Shown: positions 39,178 through 51,234, numbered from the stretch's first letter. The stretch: 64,000 nucleotides of DNA from Ananas comosus (GCF_001540865.1 NC_033627.1:14311544-14375543); one strand, 5' to 3'. Program-made: numbers and translations. Notes: generated by a model not told the origin, from the letters alone.

Positions 39178-39299
39178 TTAAATTTAAAATATAAATTAAG
39201 AATATACTTTAACTTTAATTTTTATACTTAAATTTGATTTCCTTTACAAATGTGAGAGCACAACGACATGCACTACAAACAATCAGTCGCACATCTTTG

Positions 39300-40077
39300 A
39301 TTGTATGTTACTTTGTTGGACACATTACATCGTTGGTTGGTCACTAAACTTTTAATAAAATTTAATTTAGATCATTGAACTTAAATTTTGTTGTTGTATT
39401 ATTAGTCATTGAACTTTTAGTAAAATTCTATTTAGGTCATTAAATTTTAAATTCTTTCAACTATTATTTGTAAAAAAATTCAATTAAAATTTGAGCAGTA
39501 ACTTAATTGAAATAAAAATTAAAGTTCAATGCTTAGTTTGGAACAAAGTAAAATTTAATGATCTAAACAAAATTTCACCAAAAGTCCAGTGATCAATGGT
39601 GTTATGTACAGAAATTTTATTTGTAGGCTAAAGGAAGAAGCTCAGTGAAATATAACTGGATGGAATATTTTATCCTAGTAGAGTTATCAACTACTTCTGT
39701 CATTATATTTTCCGAATGAGCAATGCAATCTATAAACACGTACAGTACTTCATTCAATCAAAACTTTTTTTTTTTTTTTTTGAGAGATAGGTAGCATGTT
39801 ATTCGGTTCGTTTATTTCAGTTAGAAATAAATTTAACTGGAAATGTAAATAAACTAGCTAGAATTCGAAGTCGGGACCTTAGGTACCAACCATCAAGCCC
39901 TTTACCGCTTGCTTTAGGGATGGTCGGTCATTCATCCAAAAACCTACATTTTTTTTTCACTTGTCTTACTATTTAGTTTTAATACTTCCCATTGTATACG
40001 TGTCTACGAATGTGCATTTTCCTTTTCCATTCCATACATGGCTATATTAATTTACTGCATTTGGTCTCATTAACTTN
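39300..40077. repeat. Repeat R2, copy in front of the N at 40077
   Basis: gtaggctaaaggaagaagct and tggatggaatattttatcc are repeated right after the N (40078 onward), so R2 is present in tandem across an assembly join. The SINE at 39765-39928 lies in this first copy only. Confidence 0.7.
39765..39928 (-). mobile_element. SINE, full-length, 14-15-bp TSD
   Basis: Left flank cattcaatcaaaac (39751-39764) and right flank cattcatccaaaaac (39929-39943), a slightly diverged TSD. B box complement gaattcgaagt and A box complement cgcttgctttag. The tandem copy at 40200 lacks it. Confidence 0.78.
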
Positions 40078-40258
40078 ATTTGTAGGCTAAAGGAAGAAGC
40101 TCAGCGAAATATAATTGGATGGAATATTTTATCCTAGCTAGTAGAGTTAATAATTACTTCAATCATTATATTTTTTGATTGAGCAACGCAATCTATACAT
40201 ATACTTCATTTTTCCAAAAGTCTACATTTTTTTTTTCTTGTCTTATTATTTATTTTTA

Positions 40259-40767
40259 GAGTCAATTGCTTATATATTCCTGAAAAGTTTCTGACTTTCT
40301 GATTTATCTCTCTTAGAAGGCTAATATTGAAAATATTTTTTTTACGTTCCAACCTATTTCAAATATACTTTTAGAGTTAAAATCTGTTAATGAACTTTGT
40401 TATTTGTATAAAATTATTATTTTGCCCTTTCTAATATTTCATTCTATCATCACCGACTTTTCTTATTTGTCCTTAAATCAGGAGCACAAAAAGTATTTTG
40501 ACTTTTGGTCTTTTCAAATATATTCCTCTATCATCACCAATATTTTTTATTTATCCTTAAATTAAGGGCAAAATTGACATTTTAATTTTTTTTAACTGTG
40601 GTGTGGTAGATATTTAACTCACGTTTAATCCAAGTTAACTTAACGGGTGGTAACTGGATAGGTATTTTGAAATAACGGAGAAACATATGAGGGATATATT
40701 GGAAAGAAAAAAAAAAGGAATAAATGAGATATTTTCGAAGTTTGAGGTATATATAGGCAATTATCTC
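40259..40767. mobile_element. Mutator-like MITE with 9-bp TSD
   Basis: TSD ttattttta at 40250-40258 and 40768-40776, perfect. TIRs GAGTCAATTGCTTATATAT and the complement of ATATATAGGCAATTATCTC. 509 bp, no transposase. The neighbouring R2 copy (near 39980) keeps the empty site. Confidence 0.85.
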
Positions 40768-40915
40768 TTATTTTTAGTACTTCCTATTGTATACGTTCTA
40801 CGTGCATTTTCCTTTTCCATTCCACATATGGCTATATTTAATGCGTTCGGTCTCATTAACTTACTTACGTAATTTGCCTAACTGTATCTCATTTAGAAAC
40901 TCTCGAATACACTAA

Positions 40916-41712
40916 AGGCGTGTTTGGTTCGAAGTCGGAGTCGGAATCGGAATCAGAATCAAAATAAGCTGAAATCGGAATCGGAATGACTCATTACCTA
41001 AATTTTGTTTTGTTCATCACCTGAATCGGAATTCAAATAAATCATTCCCATTGTCAGTGTTTGGTTCAGATGGATATAAAAAAGTAATCAAATTAATATA
41101 CTAACATTATCTTTATAATATATTAATTTAAATTCAAATTAAATATTAAATATTAAAAATTTACATCAAAATTTTGAAATGATGTCAAAATTTTAAATCT
41201 ATTTTTTAAAAAAAATTAAACTTTGAAGTTGAGTGGATAATTCAAAATATGAAACTAAATTTTGATTTATTCAAATTCAAACTTAAAATTACAATTTAAA
41301 TTTTAATTTGAATCCATAAATTTAATTTAAGTTTGAAATAAAATTTGAATAAACTTTATATAAATTAAAATTTAATTTAAATTCAAATTCATAAGTTAGA
41401 TTCGAAATACTTGATTAAATTTTAATTTTTAATTTAAGTTCAAATTAAAATTTAAAATTATATATTTAATTTTTAAATTTTAAATCATATTTTAATTAAA
41501 AAAGTTGAAAAAATAAATTTAATCCGAATAAATATCCATTCCGTCCGGATTCAACTTCTAATCCGGCCTTCTAGGCCGGATTGAAAAAAGGGGTGATTGA
41601 GCGATTCTCATTCCACTCGGGAATGGAACTCCCACATATCAAACATCCACAAATGAATTCACTCATTCCCATTCCGATTCCATGGTGAAAAAGAAGCGAA
41701 CCAAACATGCCC
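40916..41712. mobile_element. PIF/Harbinger-like MITE with TAA target duplication
   Basis: TAA at 40913-40915 and 41713-41715. TIRs AGGCGTGTTTGGTTCG and CGAACCAAACATGCCC (imperfect). Subterminal ggagtcggaatcggaat and its inverse cattcccattccgattcc. AT-rich core (41050-41520). Non-coding. Confidence 0.78.
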
Positions 41713-41715
41713 TAA

Positions 41716-42700
41716 CAGTTAAAGTATATCTAAATTGCACTATTAGGAGCCCAGCAGTCGTTGCACTCTCATATTGTTATATATCCATCCACCAAAATGA
41801 TGAATGGTTTCGATTAGGCCCATTTTTAAGGTGTAAAATTAGCGGGTTAATAGTGGTGTTATATAGACCAAAATATGATTTGGATCAAGAAAATTTATTT
41901 TGACGAATGATAGCAAGATAGAATGCAAATATACCATGTAGATGAAGGCAAATTAATACATTAGAGTTGCCGAAGTTTCGAGGGAAACTTATGTACACAT
42001 TAGTTCGTGGCTTCTTTGACAATTTTAAAAAAGTTTAACTCTTGAGTTTTCAATTTCTACTTCCAAAAATTGTCGTTGAGAGATATCTTTTAGTAGAATT
42101 AATTTGTGAATATTTTGTTCCTAAAATAATTTCTTATTCTCTTAGTAAAGTTTAATTCTCTAAGTTAGACATGTATATATATGTGGCTTCATTTGGTTCG
42201 GATATAAATAAGAACTGCTTATTTCAAGAATAGATATAAGTTTTATAAGTAGAAACTAGACCAATTTTGCGTTCCTAAGAATAAGACAAATAATATTTGA
42301 ATGATTAGATTGAAACAGAGACAATAAGAATTATGATTTTAAGTTAAAAAATTTTAATCTAATTAATTAACATCAAATTAGGTTGTTCATATTTGGATGA
42401 TTAGATTGGAACAGAGGAAATAAGAATTATAATTTTAAATTAAAAATATTTAATCTAATTAATTAACATCAAAATATTAATTAAAAATAATTTAATAAAC
42501 TAACAAATTTATTAGCTATGAATATTGTATAAGATAATAAAACTATATTAAATAAATAAATAAGTAATTTTATTTTTTAATTAGTTAGTAAGTTATTTTA
42601 GTCAGATAATTAGCAAAATAATTAATTAGATTAGTTAAAATATTAATAGTTGATCAATATAAATATTAATTTATGAATAAACCTATGGATTTACCCAACA
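41716..42700. other. AT-rich intergenic, no gene
   Basis: Contains an internal duplication near 42290-42480 (gatgattagattg..., ttaattaacatcaaa). No coding exon seen. Confidence 0.5.
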
Positions 42701-42705
42701 TCTTT

Positions 42706-42860
42706 TGCTTGAAAAACCGTTTGATTCATTTAGAGGATGAACTGACCTCCAATCTAAGACGACCGGGCCTCTGAAAAGAAAAAAAAGAAAATCATATTAA
42801 TTAAGACAAAGTAAAGAACAGATTAACCTCCTCTACATTCTTTGTCGCTCACCGTCTTCT
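42706..42860 (-). mobile_element. LINE 3' end remnant
   Basis: ttgattcatttagaggatga and gggcctctg match the minus-strand LINE 3' UTR at 33690-33760. The tail and poly(A) are decayed. Confidence 0.6.
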
Positions 42861-43890
42861 CCGGCCTTTTGTGGCTGGAAATCTGGCCAAAGAGATTGAA
42901 CTCTTATCATTTTTTTTTGTCTCTATACACTTTCTTATTTCATATATCATCAGTTGTTCCTCCAACTACTTCACTGCAGTCATCCAGTTTTTTATTTTTT
43001 ATTTTTTCTGTTTAATCTCCTCTTTCCCTTAACTCTCCGAGCTTTTCTCTCATCCTTTTCTTCGGTAGAGCACTATAGGTTTTATTGTCAGATGTGACTC
43101 GAAGTCTACTATCGTTTTCACGTTCGGGTTTACGACTCGCCGACAGCTTCGCGGTGCGACCAATTTGGAAAAAAAAATTATGGAGAAAAAATGAATGTCT
43201 GTGGTGGGTACGGATCGGATCCGAAACCCGTTATGAGTTTTCTTTTTCGTTTGAGCGTTTGTCGTAACATTTATGAACATCGATCCTTCGAACTTGAAGA
43301 GGTAGCGGGAGCACTAATTGGAGCATTGGAGGTGACCAAACAAAATATATTCATGATCACTGCCTTCGACCGCGAGTTTGCGATTATTTTCAGAGCCCAT
43401 GCACCCAAACTCCTCTTTTCAATGGTTTGCTCAAATCCAGCTCCGCACAGGCCTTCTCAAACCGTAACAGTGGTCTCATCCACTCAGAGGGGCCTCAGCG
43501 AGTATATTCATTAATTGGCCACGGACCCTCAGAAAGTACAGTAGACGAGTCAGATTTTGTTAGTACATCTGAAATTTAGGCTTATCACAGGGAACATGGT
43601 ACCATGTCTCCCAAATATGTATGTGTGCCATATTCTGGACATTTAATTGCAAAGTCTAGCTAGTCAGGATATTAATTAACCTCCCAACCAAATCTAGTAT
43701 TTCGGCCGCTTAATTGGCTCCTGCATTTTCTAGAGCATCTTCATCCGTGGCGACGTGATAATCAGTATTGGCCTTGAGCTTAATTGTTGAGGACCGCATC
43801 TAGAGTACGTAACCCTCTCCTTCGCAAGGTGGGATACGTACGTGGTCCTTAACTTAATTTCCAGCAACTTCACAATTATTTTTTGTCTTA
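42861..43890. repeat. Repeat R3, copy 2, with upstream spacer
   Basis: 43380-43530 and 43590-43890 match 22790-22910 and 23300-23520 in order. The small open frames across 43085-43514 have no domain and lie partly in this repeat, so no gene is called. Confidence 0.65.
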
Positions 43891-44191
43891 CATTTACGGC
43901 TGAATTTTTTTTTTAAAAAAAATAAACAAAATAAATAGCATGCAATCTTTTCTTCAAAAAAAATTTGTTTTAGTTCAACACATTTTCTTAGGATATTGTC
44001 TTGGACATGATGTATCTGTATATAATGCACCATATTTAATTTTTGATATTGATTAATGCATTAAAATTAAAACGTAATTTCATATATGTAACCTACACCT
44101 TTAAAAAGCTTGACTTGAAGAATCTATTATCCAGTAATCAAGTAAGCTAAAATATGGGTTTAGTTTTAAAAAAAACGCACATATTAAATGT

Positions 44192-44194
<3 letters not shown>

Positions 44195-44235
<41 letters not shown>
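44195..44235. repeat. Compound (TA)n(GA)n microsatellite
   Basis: TA run followed by GA run at the left edge of a family B MITE. Confidence 0.85.
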
Positions 44236-44236
<1 letters not shown>

Positions 44237-44666
44237 TTGAGCTAGAATACTATCAATAGTAAACGAGCCGTTTTACTACCGATTTGTTTTCGATGATAGA
44301 ACTTCCAAATTGACGATCAGCTCCGTTGAACATGATCTATACCACTTGAAGTGTTTAGAAATCAAATTTCAAATCTTTTCGACATCATTTGCCTAATGAT
44401 CAAAGGGTTTCAAATTTTGTAATTTTAATGGTTGATCAGAGGCGTTTTCTCGTTTAACGGTGTAAAGATATCCAAATTAATTGAATTTTTGTTAGAAAAT
44501 TCTTTAAACTATTTAAAACAAGATCTATACTCTTGATCTTGATTACAAGACTCCTATCGTCATTTTTTAAAGAGTGTTCATTTTCAGTCATTCATTTTTC
44601 TGTTCACTTGATGGATAAAAGAACAATATCGAAAGTGCGTGAAATTTGATTTCTAGATAGTTTAAA
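44236..44666. mobile_element. Family B MITE, right end missing at N
   Basis: Left arm gctagaatactatcaatagt, gacgatcagctccgttgaac and gatctataccacttgaagtg matches 62846-63000. The inverted right arm stops at tttctagatagtttaaa before the N at 44667, so the outer right TIR is absent, probably lost in assembly. Confidence 0.72.
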
Positions 44667-44667
44667 N

Positions 44668-44760
<93 letters not shown>
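44667..44760. repeat. N plus about 92-bp (TA)n tract
   Basis: A long pure TA run immediately after an N. True length is unreliable. Confidence 0.85.
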
Positions 44761-44763
<3 letters not shown>

Positions 44764-45810
44764 AATAATAGTAGTTTGAGAGTAAATTACTACATCACAT
44801 TAAAAGTATGTAATAGCCATTTCAACTGCTATATTATCTCAAAAATTATAATTATTTAATTATTACATCACCTAAAAAGTTGGTTTGATAATTAAATTAG
44901 TAGTTAGATCGATCATCTAGCAGGTAGGCGTATCATTTCTAGAATTTGATGTAATAACTAAATTAGTTAATTACTTTATTGATTTATTTAAAAATATTGA
45001 AAAATTAAACAAAGTGATATATATATATTTAAAATAGAAACTAAAGTCTAGTAACTTAATTGAAATAAAAAGTTAATTGCACCGTCGGTCACTGAACTTC
45101 AAGTGAAACTTCGTTTAATTCAATGAACTTTATTTTTTATTCATTTCATTCATTAAATTTTGATTTTAATTTCAATTGTGTAACTTTAAAAAACTTCATA
45201 TAATTTTGAACAATGCTACTTCTACACCATCAAAGGAGGATAGGATACGTGGATCGTAAGCGCTAACAAACTATTCCAAAAATACGTACTGATAAAAAGG
45301 ATGCACTCATTATACTTAGGGACTCAGTCACAGTGCTCGCAGACTTCAACCTAATTCAATCCTTCTGAACATTAGGTCTATTGTTTAGTCTTTTACCGTT
45401 ATGTTTCTTGTGAGCCGTACTTCCACTTAACTTACTAGACTTACCGAACTTAACTTATTAATTTTTTAAATTTATTACTTATCATGGAGCAGAATGTTGG
45501 ACATATTTTAGTCCAATATTAAATAGTCAACAGGATATCCACCCCACACTTGAATGGGTGGGGTGTATATTCTAATTTTTCAAGCACAATGATAAAGAGA
45601 CAGTTAATTAATTTAGTTTCCACGACATTTTTTAGAGATGTCGCCGCTACAAATGTCTCTATTGCCAAATAACTAGGTTGTCTGGTGCTATCAAATTGCG
45701 TTATTGGTATGACATCATTGGTAGTTGAATAGTGATAACTTCGAGACGACGTAGTAGCTGAAGTGACGAACGACTATCTTCAAATCATGTTCTCCTCCAA
45801 ACACTCTCCA
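44761..45810. other. AT-rich intergenic, no gene
   Basis: Nothing with clear ends. 45490-45590 (gttggacatattttagtcc and a palindrome around ccaccccac...gtgggtggggtg) could be retroelement remnant. Confidence 0.4.
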
Positions 45811-45969
45811 ACCGACCGTAGCGCAAGAGATAAATGATTTGATGATTGATACCCGATGTTTCAAATTTGAATCCTACTTGATTTATATTTTTAGTTAAGT
45901 TTATTTCTAAATAAAATAAACGAAGTAAATAGCTTGCTATTTATCTCTCTCGCAAAAAAAAAAAAAAAA
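45811..45969 (+). mobile_element. SINE, full-length
   Basis: accgaccgtagcgcaagaga start with A box TAGCGCAAGAG, degenerate B box (atttgaatcct), gaagtaaatagcttgctatt, tctctc and poly(A). TSD not clear. Confidence 0.78.
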
Positions 45970-46855
45970 CTTTTCCCGTTACGCTTGCACATTTGGTACA
46001 TCTTTGTGTGAAAAAATCGTCCCATGAGGTCGTATTTGTAGTAAAATTTGAACCAAATCAAACAACTAGCACGTTTGCTTCACAGTTTATAATATTTCAG
46101 TATTCTTTTGTAATTTCTGTTGAAAATGCTCAAATCATTAATTATCGTTGAACTTAAGTTAGATAGTTGCAAAAGGTGTTAGCAAAATAATAAAATTAAT
46201 GTTAATTTCTACGTGATAGATATGGTAGATTATTATGAGTAATTATGAGATATTCTCATTAATTTTTCATATTTGATGGATTCGTTAGAAATCCATTAAT
46301 AAGAATATACCAGATTTTAAAAATCCTCCAACCCAAGTGGTTTGATAAATTAGTAACAACTTATTATTTCAAATATAAAATATATAATATTTTTAGAATA
46401 TTATAAACATTGAAGCAAACAAACCCTAATAGGGACAATATTTCAAACCATTTATATTTTTCCTCTTTTTGAGTGTGATTCAAACCAAATCTAGTAACTA
46501 ATGACACAAAATTTGTCACCAAAATCCGATTTAATTTGGTTATTGAGATCCTTAAGCAACAAATGTTTTTAGATTTAATTTTTATTTGTCTCTCCTATCT
46601 AATTGGTCAACTTGNCTCAAATATATATTTTAGAAACTCAATCTCTCAAATAAACCCTGAAAATAGGAATAGAAAAAAAAAGGAAATTCTTTTAATCGTA
46701 TATTTAACGTTTTAAGGACATATTTGAAATAAAGAATTAATAAAAACAATTTAGCAATTTTATAAGAATATATTTGAAATAATGAATAATAAAAAAAATA
46801 AGGAATTTTAGGCCTGAGTACTTATATTATCCTTTTCTATTAAGTCGTATTCTGT
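45970..46855. other. AT-rich intergenic with N at 46615
   Basis: No gene or element recognised. The single N marks an uncertain join. Confidence 0.45.
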
Positions 46856-47245
46856 TGTGATGCTAAAATCTAGAAGTAAATGAGGTCTTTTACTAGTGCA
46901 TCATTTCCGCTGATAGGACACTTAAATCAACAACCAGCACCATTAAATTTGATCATGACCATTTGAACTTCTTAGAGTTCAAATTTTATAATTTTTCTAC
47001 GTATCATTTGCTTGCTATTCAAGTGGTGTAGAAATTGACTACTTTTAATGATTAATATTTTAGTGAATTTGGGATCAGTTAATTAGCAACTAGACAAATA
47101 ATGTTGTAAAATCACAAAATTTGAGTTTTATGAAGTTCAAATAGTCTAAGATCATATCTAATGGCGTCAACCCTTGATTTGGATGCTGATTCAATACCTG
47201 AAATGATTCGGCAGTAAAAACCTCAATTTCTAGCTTTATTCTCTC
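46856..47245. mobile_element. Family C MITE
   Basis: Left ttttactagtgcatcatttc and attaaatttgatcatgacca; the right end carries their complements (gatcatatctaatggcgtca, gaaatgattcggcagtaaaa). Same family as the element upstream of the protease gene. Confidence 0.72.
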
Positions 47246-47389
47246 TTCACAAATATTTTATCAATATATTATTATTTCTTATTTGGTTTCCCTTTTGTAT
47301 AGTAGTACAAACGTTTGCTGAGGAGTAGGATTTGTGGATAAAATCCAATTTTATATTTTTGTTTCAAAACTCTAATAACTAATTGTATC

Positions 47390-47677
47390 AGAGAAGTTAC
47401 TAATTAAAATCAGAATAGTTTGCGGAACAGAATTCTAATAATGGATGTCAGAGCGGTTACTAATTTATATCAGAGCAGTTTGTAAATTCTCAGTAGTACC
47501 ATACGCCACTGCACACCAAATGCGTGAACTTAGTTTTGACCAATTAAGTGGTTAAGTTCTGATATAGAGAATAACTGATAGTAGTCATATTTTATTATGG
47601 ATCGAGAATGACAAATAGTAGTCATATTTATCATAGAGAATGACGAAAAGACTGGTACAATATTATTCTCCATACAT
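47390..47677. repeat. Repeat R1, copy 3
   Basis: aattctaataatggatgtca, cactgcacaccaaatgcgtg and tagtagtcatatttatca match 20690-20950 and 25066-26030. Free of LINEs, so it serves as the empty-site reference. Confidence 0.7.
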
Positions 47678-47829
47678 TTTTTTTAAAGAGAAAGATGGTA
47701 CATATACTACTTGCTTCGTTTATTTTTTAAAAAAATAAATTTAGTTTGCAATATAAAGTAATACTATAAATTTGGAATCTTGGGTATCAACTTTCAAATC
47801 TTTTACCATCTGTGCTAGTGACAGTTGGC
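47678..47829 (-). mobile_element. SINE, diverged
   Basis: T run, aaagagaaagatgg, cttgcttcgtttatt, aaataaatttag, then ttggaatcttgg and ccatctgtgctag at B- and A-box positions. Confidence 0.65.
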
Positions 47830-47859
47830 TACACATCTTTCAATGTATATTATTTTGTT

Positions 47860-48420
47860 GGGTAAATTAATCATATTGGTTGGTCGTTAAACTTTAAACA
47901 AAATTTCGTTTAGACCATTGAATGTTAATTTATTTTATAAAAAAATATATTAGTAGTTGTTGAACTTTTAGTAAAATTTTATGTAGGTTATGAAACTTTA
48001 AATTCTTTCAATCCTTATATATTTTGTACAAAAAAGAAATTTATTTAAATTTGAGCAGTAAGTTGATTAATGAAATAAAAATGAAAGTTCAATGTCTTGT
48101 TTGGAACAAAGTAAAATTTGATGATCTAAACAAAATTTCACCAAAATTAAGTTCAGTGATCAATGATGTTATATATGTAGGCAAATTTTTATTCGTACGC
48201 CAAAGGAAGAGAAGCGCGGAGGAATACAATTGGTCGGAATAGTTTATCCTAGTAGAGTTATTAATTTGTTTTATCATCATATTTTCCCACATTGAGCAGT
48301 TAATGCTATCCATATGCACACTCTACTCATCCAAAAACTATAGTATTCCTTCACTAGTCTTATTATTTACTTTCAATATTAAATATATTAAAAAATTATA
48401 TATGATTCTTAGATGAACTG
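47860..48420. repeat. Repeat R2, copy upstream of isomerase gene 2
   Basis: ttgagcagtaagttgatta, caaaatttcaccaaa and atagtttatcctagtagagt match 39480-39680 and 26360-26530. Confidence 0.65.
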
Positions 48421-48504
48421 CGACCATTTTTTTTTTATTATTTTGTCTACGTGCATTTTGTACTTGTGTAAAAAATTTATATATATTTTATTATTATTAT
48501 TATT

Positions 48505-48657
48505 ATTTTTAAGAGAAATGTACGTAGTATACTATTCGTTTCGTTTATTTTTTAAAAAAATAAACTTAGCTGAAAATATGAATCAGCTGGAATTCGAACT
48601 TCGGACATGGAGTACCAACTATCAAATATATTGCAACTTGTGCTAGGAACAGCCGGT
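48505..48657 (-). mobile_element. SINE, diverged, about 70 bp before the TATA box
   Basis: aagagaaatgtacgtagtat, cgtttcgtttatt, ggaattcgaactt and aacttgtgctaggaac. Flanked by ATT repeats on both sides, which may hide the TSD. Confidence 0.7.
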
Positions 48658-48729
48658 TATTTTATTATTATTATTGTTATTATTTGTCCTGCGGGCGGCG
48701 GCTGGCGAGTTCGAGTACCATCGATTGTC

Positions 48730-48737
48730 TATAAATA
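48730..48737 (+). promoter_or_regulatory. TATA box of isomerase-like gene 2
   Basis: TATAAATA with gaggcagcct and cccacccatc after it, as at 35901. 107 bases from box to ATG. Confidence 0.8.
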
Positions 48738-48836
48738 GAGGCAGCCTAGAAGCAGCCCTCCCACCCATCGATCGAGAGAACAAACATATATATATATATA
48801 TAGGCACATATAGCGAGCTAGCAAGCTAGAAGAGCC

Positions 48837-49508
48837 ATGACTTCGAACTTGGTGAACTACAAGATTATCTACGACAACGTCGCCTTGCTGAACCTGTCGG
48901 GGACGGGGAAACACCTCGTCAGCCTGGCCCTCATCAAAGATTTCGACACAGCAGTCAGGAGGGCCGTCAATGACAAAGTGGTCGGCCTCATAACCGTCCA
49001 CAGCGGCAACTGCTTCTCGGGCGGCCTCGACTACGATTCGGCCCCCGAGGCGGTGTTGGTGGGGGCGTTCGCGAGCCTGATTGCAAGCCTCATCAGGCTG
49101 CCGTTCCCGACGGTGGCCAGGGTGACGGGCCAAGCGTGCGGGGCAGGATTCACGCTGGCGCTCGCACATGACTACTTGGTGCTATCGACTGACTCCACTG
49201 TTAGTCTGTGCCAAAACGAGCTGACTGAGGGCCACGAGGTGCCGTCGTTCGCTGCTGCGCTGCTGTTCGGCAAGTTCCCGCGGTCGGTCGCTTGGGAGCT
49301 GGCAGTGTTGACGGTGCCAGTTATTCCCCCAAATTACTCGCCCATATCTGACTACGTGAAGAAGTACGTAGGGTGGAGCATAGATGATGTTGCGACAAAA
49401 CTGCTGGAGCCAGCTGCTGGCCGCGTCGGCACCGCTTACAGTGCCGTACGGAAGAGTCTGCTGGCCGAGTTGTGGGCGTTGGTGAAGCCCACAACAACTC
49501 AAGCCTAG
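48837..49508 (+). CDS. Enoyl-CoA delta isomerase / hydratase-like protein without peroxisomal signal (paralogue 2)
   Basis: Single exon, 223 residues. Crotonase-fold signatures F60-SGGLD65 and G102-AGF105; E128 (QNEL) at the catalytic Glu position, so the active site is kept. The C-terminus ends Thr-Gln-Ala instead of Ser-Arg-Leu, so it lacks PTS1 and probably stays in the cytosol unless another signal exists. N-terminal 30 residues differ most from paralogue 1. Promoter, leader, AATAAA region (near 49678) and 3' flank are duplicated from the same ancestor. The GC-rich coding region and absence of stops suggest constraint. Substrate not determinable. Confidence 0.84.
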   Translation: MTSNLVNYKIIYDNVALLNLSGTGKHLVSLALIKDFDTAVRRAVNDKVVGLITVHSGNCFSGGLDYDSAPEAVLVGAFASLIASLIRLPFPTVARVTGQACGAGFTLALAHDYLVLSTDSTVSLCQNELTEGHEVPSFAAALLFGKFPRSVAWELAVLTVPVIPPNYSPISDYVKKYVGWSIDDVATKLLEPAAGRVGTAYSAVRKSLLAELWALVKPTTTQA

Positions 49509-49616
49509 TTTGGGCCTGCATGCACGCATGCATGGTCGATCGCCCCCTCGATCAATCGTCTCGCGTAGTATATATATATATATGTACGTATATATCACCG
49601 TTAGCAGGTGCGTGTC

Positions 49617-50160
49617 TGTTGGCTTCGAGTCCGAGTCCGAGTCCGAAACAGTAATTTGTTGTGCTCGTATTTCCCTTTGAATAAAATAGGGGGCGATGTC
49701 CGTCGAGTCGGTCTGTGTCCTCGGCCCTGTACTGTGCTGGGATGTTCTATATATATGCTTGTACTGGTAATGAATTATGCTTGTGCGTGTGCGCGCGCGT
49801 CTTTATTTATTTTCGAGTGTTTGCTAGCTAGATCTTTAATCCCTGCTTAAGATTATATTTGAACTCGACCTAATTGATCTGCTCAGAAAACACCAAGCCC
49901 AGTACGGTCTGGATTGGGCCTGGTCCATCGAACCATTTGGAATTGCGGCACGGCTTGGCCAGGTCCGATGATCATGCACTTGTTTCTGTCCTGGCTCGAG
50001 GCCGAAAGACGTAAAGTGAAGCGCTCGGCGCCATAGATCGATGCACTTGGGACTCGAAGGACAATCATCAAATTGTAAAGACAATATGAGAAAATTGAAG
50101 GACTAACGAGTTTTATCAGGTTCAAACACTAAATTTTCAATATGACAAAAAGTAACTGCA
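49617..50160. repeat. Duplicated 3' flank of isomerase gene 2
   Basis: Matches 36835-37552 and, from about 50060 (ttgtaaagacaatatgagaa), also 56965-57060. No gene. Confidence 0.8.
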
Positions 50161-50167
50161 TGTGAAC

Positions 50168-50212
<45 letters not shown>

Positions 50213-50219
<7 letters not shown>

Positions 50220-50758
50220 GCTACTATGGGCTATCAGAAGCACCGAGCTTTCTATGCTTCCAGCTCGTTTTCGATTTGTGACTTTCGAATCGTCGATCGG
50301 CTCCGTTAAACTTGAATCTAGAGTATTTGGAGTACCTAGAAAATAAATTTTATTATTTTTCGATATCATTTGCCTAGTGATCGAATGAGCTCAAAATCAA
50401 CAAATTTCAATGGTCGTAGTGTGCCGTTTGCAAGTTTAACGGTGTAGAAATATCCAAATCACGTGAAATTTTGATAGAAAATTCTTTATACTATATAAAA
50501 CAAGATCAATAACTTTGATTTAAAATTTTAATGTCATATTATTACATTTTGTAAGATTTTTATTTTCAGCCGTTGATTTTGAACCCCTTCGTTCACTAGG
50601 CAAATGATATCGTAAAATTATAAAATTTATTTTCTAGGTACTTCAAATACTCTAGATCAAGTTTAACGGAGTCGATCGACAATTCGAAAGTCGCAACATC
50701 GAAAACAAGCTGGAAGCACGGAAGACTTCGTGCTTCCGATAGCATAGTAACCTCACTC
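50213..50758. mobile_element. Family A MITE, complete, in TA microsatellite
   Basis: Ends gaggctactatgggctatca and the inverse of tgcttccgatagcatagtaa. TA runs at 50169-50212 and 50759-50780. The duplicated flank at 57044-57080 shows the unoccupied site with only a short tatatatat. Confidence 0.86.
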
Positions 50759-50789
50759 ATATATATATATATATATATATGAGGTTACT

Positions 50790-51187
50790 ATACTTCTGGA
50801 AGCACGCTCGACCCGGTTTGTTTATATACGAGAGCACAGGAGGCGCGATCTAAACATCGATCACATGATGAGCAATCCAGCTGGCAAGATCTGCTAGCAT
50901 ACCAGATATTTTATTTAGTTATATAAACTGTGAATATCCCCACTTTAAGTGGTAAATATTATATATACACATCCTCGGACTGAAGATGTTAAGATTTCCT
51001 TAAATTTTTATATAGTTTAATTCTAGTTAGATTAGAATAAATTGTAAATTTGTAATAAATAAATCAAGTAGAATTTTGTTAAGATTTCGTTAAATTTATT
51101 GTTTAATTCTAGTTAGATTAGAATAAAAATTTAAATTTGTAATAAATAAGTCAAGTAGAATTTATATCTAGACTAGGGTACGTAAAA

Positions 51188-51234
<47 letters not shown>

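Noticed and set aside
43085..43514. Open frames of 60-107 residues
   Set aside because: Partly inside the duplicated non-coding block R3; no homologous frame is kept in the other copies.
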